NCBI RefSeq assembly: GCF_902141855.1
Contig: NZ_CABFVH010000048.1
Coordinates: 1 to 38,100, forward strand
Source of the DNA: Methylobacterium dankookense
GTDB taxonomy: Bacteria > Pseudomonadota > Alphaproteobacteria > Rhizobiales > Beijerinckiaceae
Length of the DNA: 38,100 nucleotides
Direction: 5' to 3'
Part shown: positions 37,073 through 38,100 of the stretch, piece by piece
How positions within the stretch are numbered: position 1 is the stretch's first letter
Layout of the letters: each line of letters opens with the position of its first letter
Notes under the pieces: generated by a model
The model's input: only the letters and a program-made list of their open reading frames with translations
Databases searched by the model: none
What the model was told of the DNA's origin: nothing
Program-made: the position numbers and the translations under genes

Positions 37073-37609
37073 ATGCCTCAGACTGCCGCCAACAAGGAGG
37101 CTGACGCGCTCCTCAAGCCGGTCTTCAAGTCGTTCAAGAGACAGGCTGTGAGTGCCATCAGGGAGGCGCAGGCCAAGATCGCCGATCTTTTGCGTGTCTC
37201 CTATGATGCTCCGGCCGTAGCGCGGCCAGACGATCTACCGGCGCCTCGCCTTCAGCTCCGCTGGGAGGAGACACAGGACGGATCTCATCCGCGCGTCTGT
37301 CACTATGAACTCGTCTTCCCTCTGCATCAGCATGACATCCGGAATGATCCGGGTACCGGGTATGCGGTGGTTCAACTCGGGCGCACGATGCAGGGCGGCG
37401 CAGATGTCGATTGGGATACGTGCGACCTCGCCGACCGGACGCCTTTCCGAGACGGCGTGCACGCTCAGTGGGACGCGGCTGTGTTCGGAGGGCTGCCAAC
37501 TTACATCATCGCGCCAACTGGCCGGCACGCCCTCGTCAAGCTGAGCGCTGAAAAGCTTGCCGCCGTTGAAAAGCAGGTTGCGTCACTGCTGGCGAAGCGC
37601 GCCGCCTAA
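37073..37609 (+). CDS. Unknown protein under RHH control
   Basis: This is a 178-aa protein. The N-terminal 50 residues form a charged helix (KSFKRQAVSAIREAQAKIAD). A beta-rich domain follows (LQLRWEETQDGSHPRVCHYE, GYAVVQLGRTMQGGADVDWD), and the end is a Lys-rich helix. A ribosome site, GGAAGGGAG, precedes the ATG. Its promoter carries two of the three dyads of the divergent repressor, so it is probably the regulated partner. No family. Confidence 0.65.
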   Translation: MPQTAANKEADALLKPVFKSFKRQAVSAIREAQAKIADLLRVSYDAPAVARPDDLPAPRLQLRWEETQDGSHPRVCHYELVFPLHQHDIRNDPGTGYAVVQLGRTMQGGADVDWDTCDLADRTPFRDGVHAQWDAAVFGGLPTYIIAPTGRHALVKLSAEKLAAVEKQVASLLAKRAA

Positions 37610-37663
37610 CCCCCTCCACCCAATCGGCGGCTTAAGCCGCGTCAGCCAGAGCAGGATAGGATG

Positions 37664-37843
37664 ATGCCTGACGCGAACGATCCCCTCCACGACCTCTGCC
37701 GAGCCTTCATCGAGAAGCACCGCATCTCGTGTCCGGAGGCGACTGCCGAAGATCGTGTCTACGAGCACGCGCCTGAACTGGTCTACGAAATCGCCAAGAT
37801 CGTCGGCTTCTACCGCTACCCGGATGAGGAGGGCGACGAATGA
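37664..37843 (+). CDS. Small acidic protein, unknown function
   Basis: This 59-aa acidic protein (DPLHDLCRAFIEKHRISCPE, ELVYEIAKIVGFYRYPDEEG) starts with the second of two adjacent ATGs, which has better spacing to AGGA. Its stop overlaps the next ATG. Similar short acidic frames occur in accessory regions. No family. Confidence 0.6.
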   Translation: MPDANDPLHDLCRAFIEKHRISCPEATAEDRVYEHAPELVYEIAKIVGFYRYPDEEGDE

Positions 37844-38079
37844 TGCGTCCCACTATCCAGTTTGGCTGGGGCGCCCCGAGCTTCGCGGAGCAGGTTCCGG
37901 CTCTGCCGCCTGCCGACGCCGAGCGGGCTGACGCGATCAGCAAAGCGATCACGCTCCTCTCTGTTCACGGCATCATCACCGAGGGCGAGCGCGACCGCGC
38001 CTGTCCGTCGTCAGATGATTTGAGACGGTTTGCGGTGCTCAGGAACGGAGGCTCTGGTCCACCTTGGTTGAGAGGTTAG
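37840..38079 (+). CDS. Small protein, possibly extended artificially at its end
   Basis: This 79-aa frame has an ordered N-terminal half (PPADAERADAISKAITLLSV, HGIITEGERDRA) and then a low-order Pro/Gly-rich tail. The helical HGIITEGERDRA segment is typical of the C-terminus of small phage proteins, so the real stop may have been lost or shifted here. It is coupled to the preceding gene by ATGA. No family. Confidence 0.45.
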   Translation: MMRPTIQFGWGAPSFAEQVPALPPADAERADAISKAITLLSVHGIITEGERDRACPSSDDLRRFAVLRNGGSGPPWLRG

Positions 38080-38100
38080 GCAGCCTGCGCGTGGTGGCGC

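Overview
The window is a high-GC, densely packed piece of a temperate-phage genome integrated in an alphaproteobacterial chromosome. A Methylobacterium-like or other Hyphomicrobiales host is likely. The grounds are the base composition, an alphaproteobacterial-type DnaG zinc region (SPF..EKTPSF..HCFSSGKHG), a GcrA-type regulator and a phage integrase lying against a host tRNA-Asn(GTT). I could not search databases, so product names rest on motifs I can read.

Layout. (1) 85-2311, minus strand: small late-type genes, including a collagen-like secreted or tail-associated protein, read from a promoter at 2373-2402 whose leader contains tRNA-like pieces. (2) 2658-9449, plus: early-type small genes with a repeated 5' leader motif, an XRE regulator, a sliding-clamp-like protein, zinc-finger proteins and a pair of paralogues. 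(3) 9504-12493, plus: one promoter, a 176-aa protein, an array of seven long hairpin units alternating with short tetraloop hairpins (10125-10654, period 72-75 nt), a protein with an IS110 Transposase_20/Nop-like core but no RuvC domain, an Aca2/DUF1870-like regulator and an unknown gene. This looks like a TIGR-Tas-type RNA-guided system and is the main discovery candidate. (4) 21999 down to 12494, minus: replication and modification block with two unknown proteins, a proteasome-like Ntn hydrolase, a RuvC-like resolvase, a GcrA-like regulator, an MT-A70 adenine methyltransferase, a PAPS-reductase-like ATP pyrophosphatase, DnaB helicase and DnaG primase. (5) 22000-22942: 0.9 kb without a convincing gene, holding a promoter-hairpins-terminator small RNA (22651-22838). 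(6) 22943-35249, plus: PD-(D/E)XK exonuclease, putative single-strand annealing protein, DnaQ-like exonuclease, HNH protein, DUF3268, a DNA methyltransferase, Gp37/Gp68 (DUF5131), XRE regulator, ASCH protein, a putative excisionase and the tyrosine integrase. (7) 35381-35456: tRNA-Asn, the probable attachment gene. (8) 35800-38079: accessory genes beyond the tRNA, including a ribbon-helix-helix repressor with three copies of a GAGATATCTC operator.

How it fits together. The phage carries its own replisome parts (primase, helicase, clamp-like protein, proofreading-type exonuclease), a recombination pair (exonuclease plus annealing protein, with RuvC), and several DNA-modification genes that may protect its DNA or retune host methylation-dependent transcription. 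The array and IS110/Nop-like protein share one transcription unit with an Aca-like regulator, a context typical of phage-host or phage-phage conflict functions. Structural, packaging and lysis genes are not in view and presumably lie to the left of the window.
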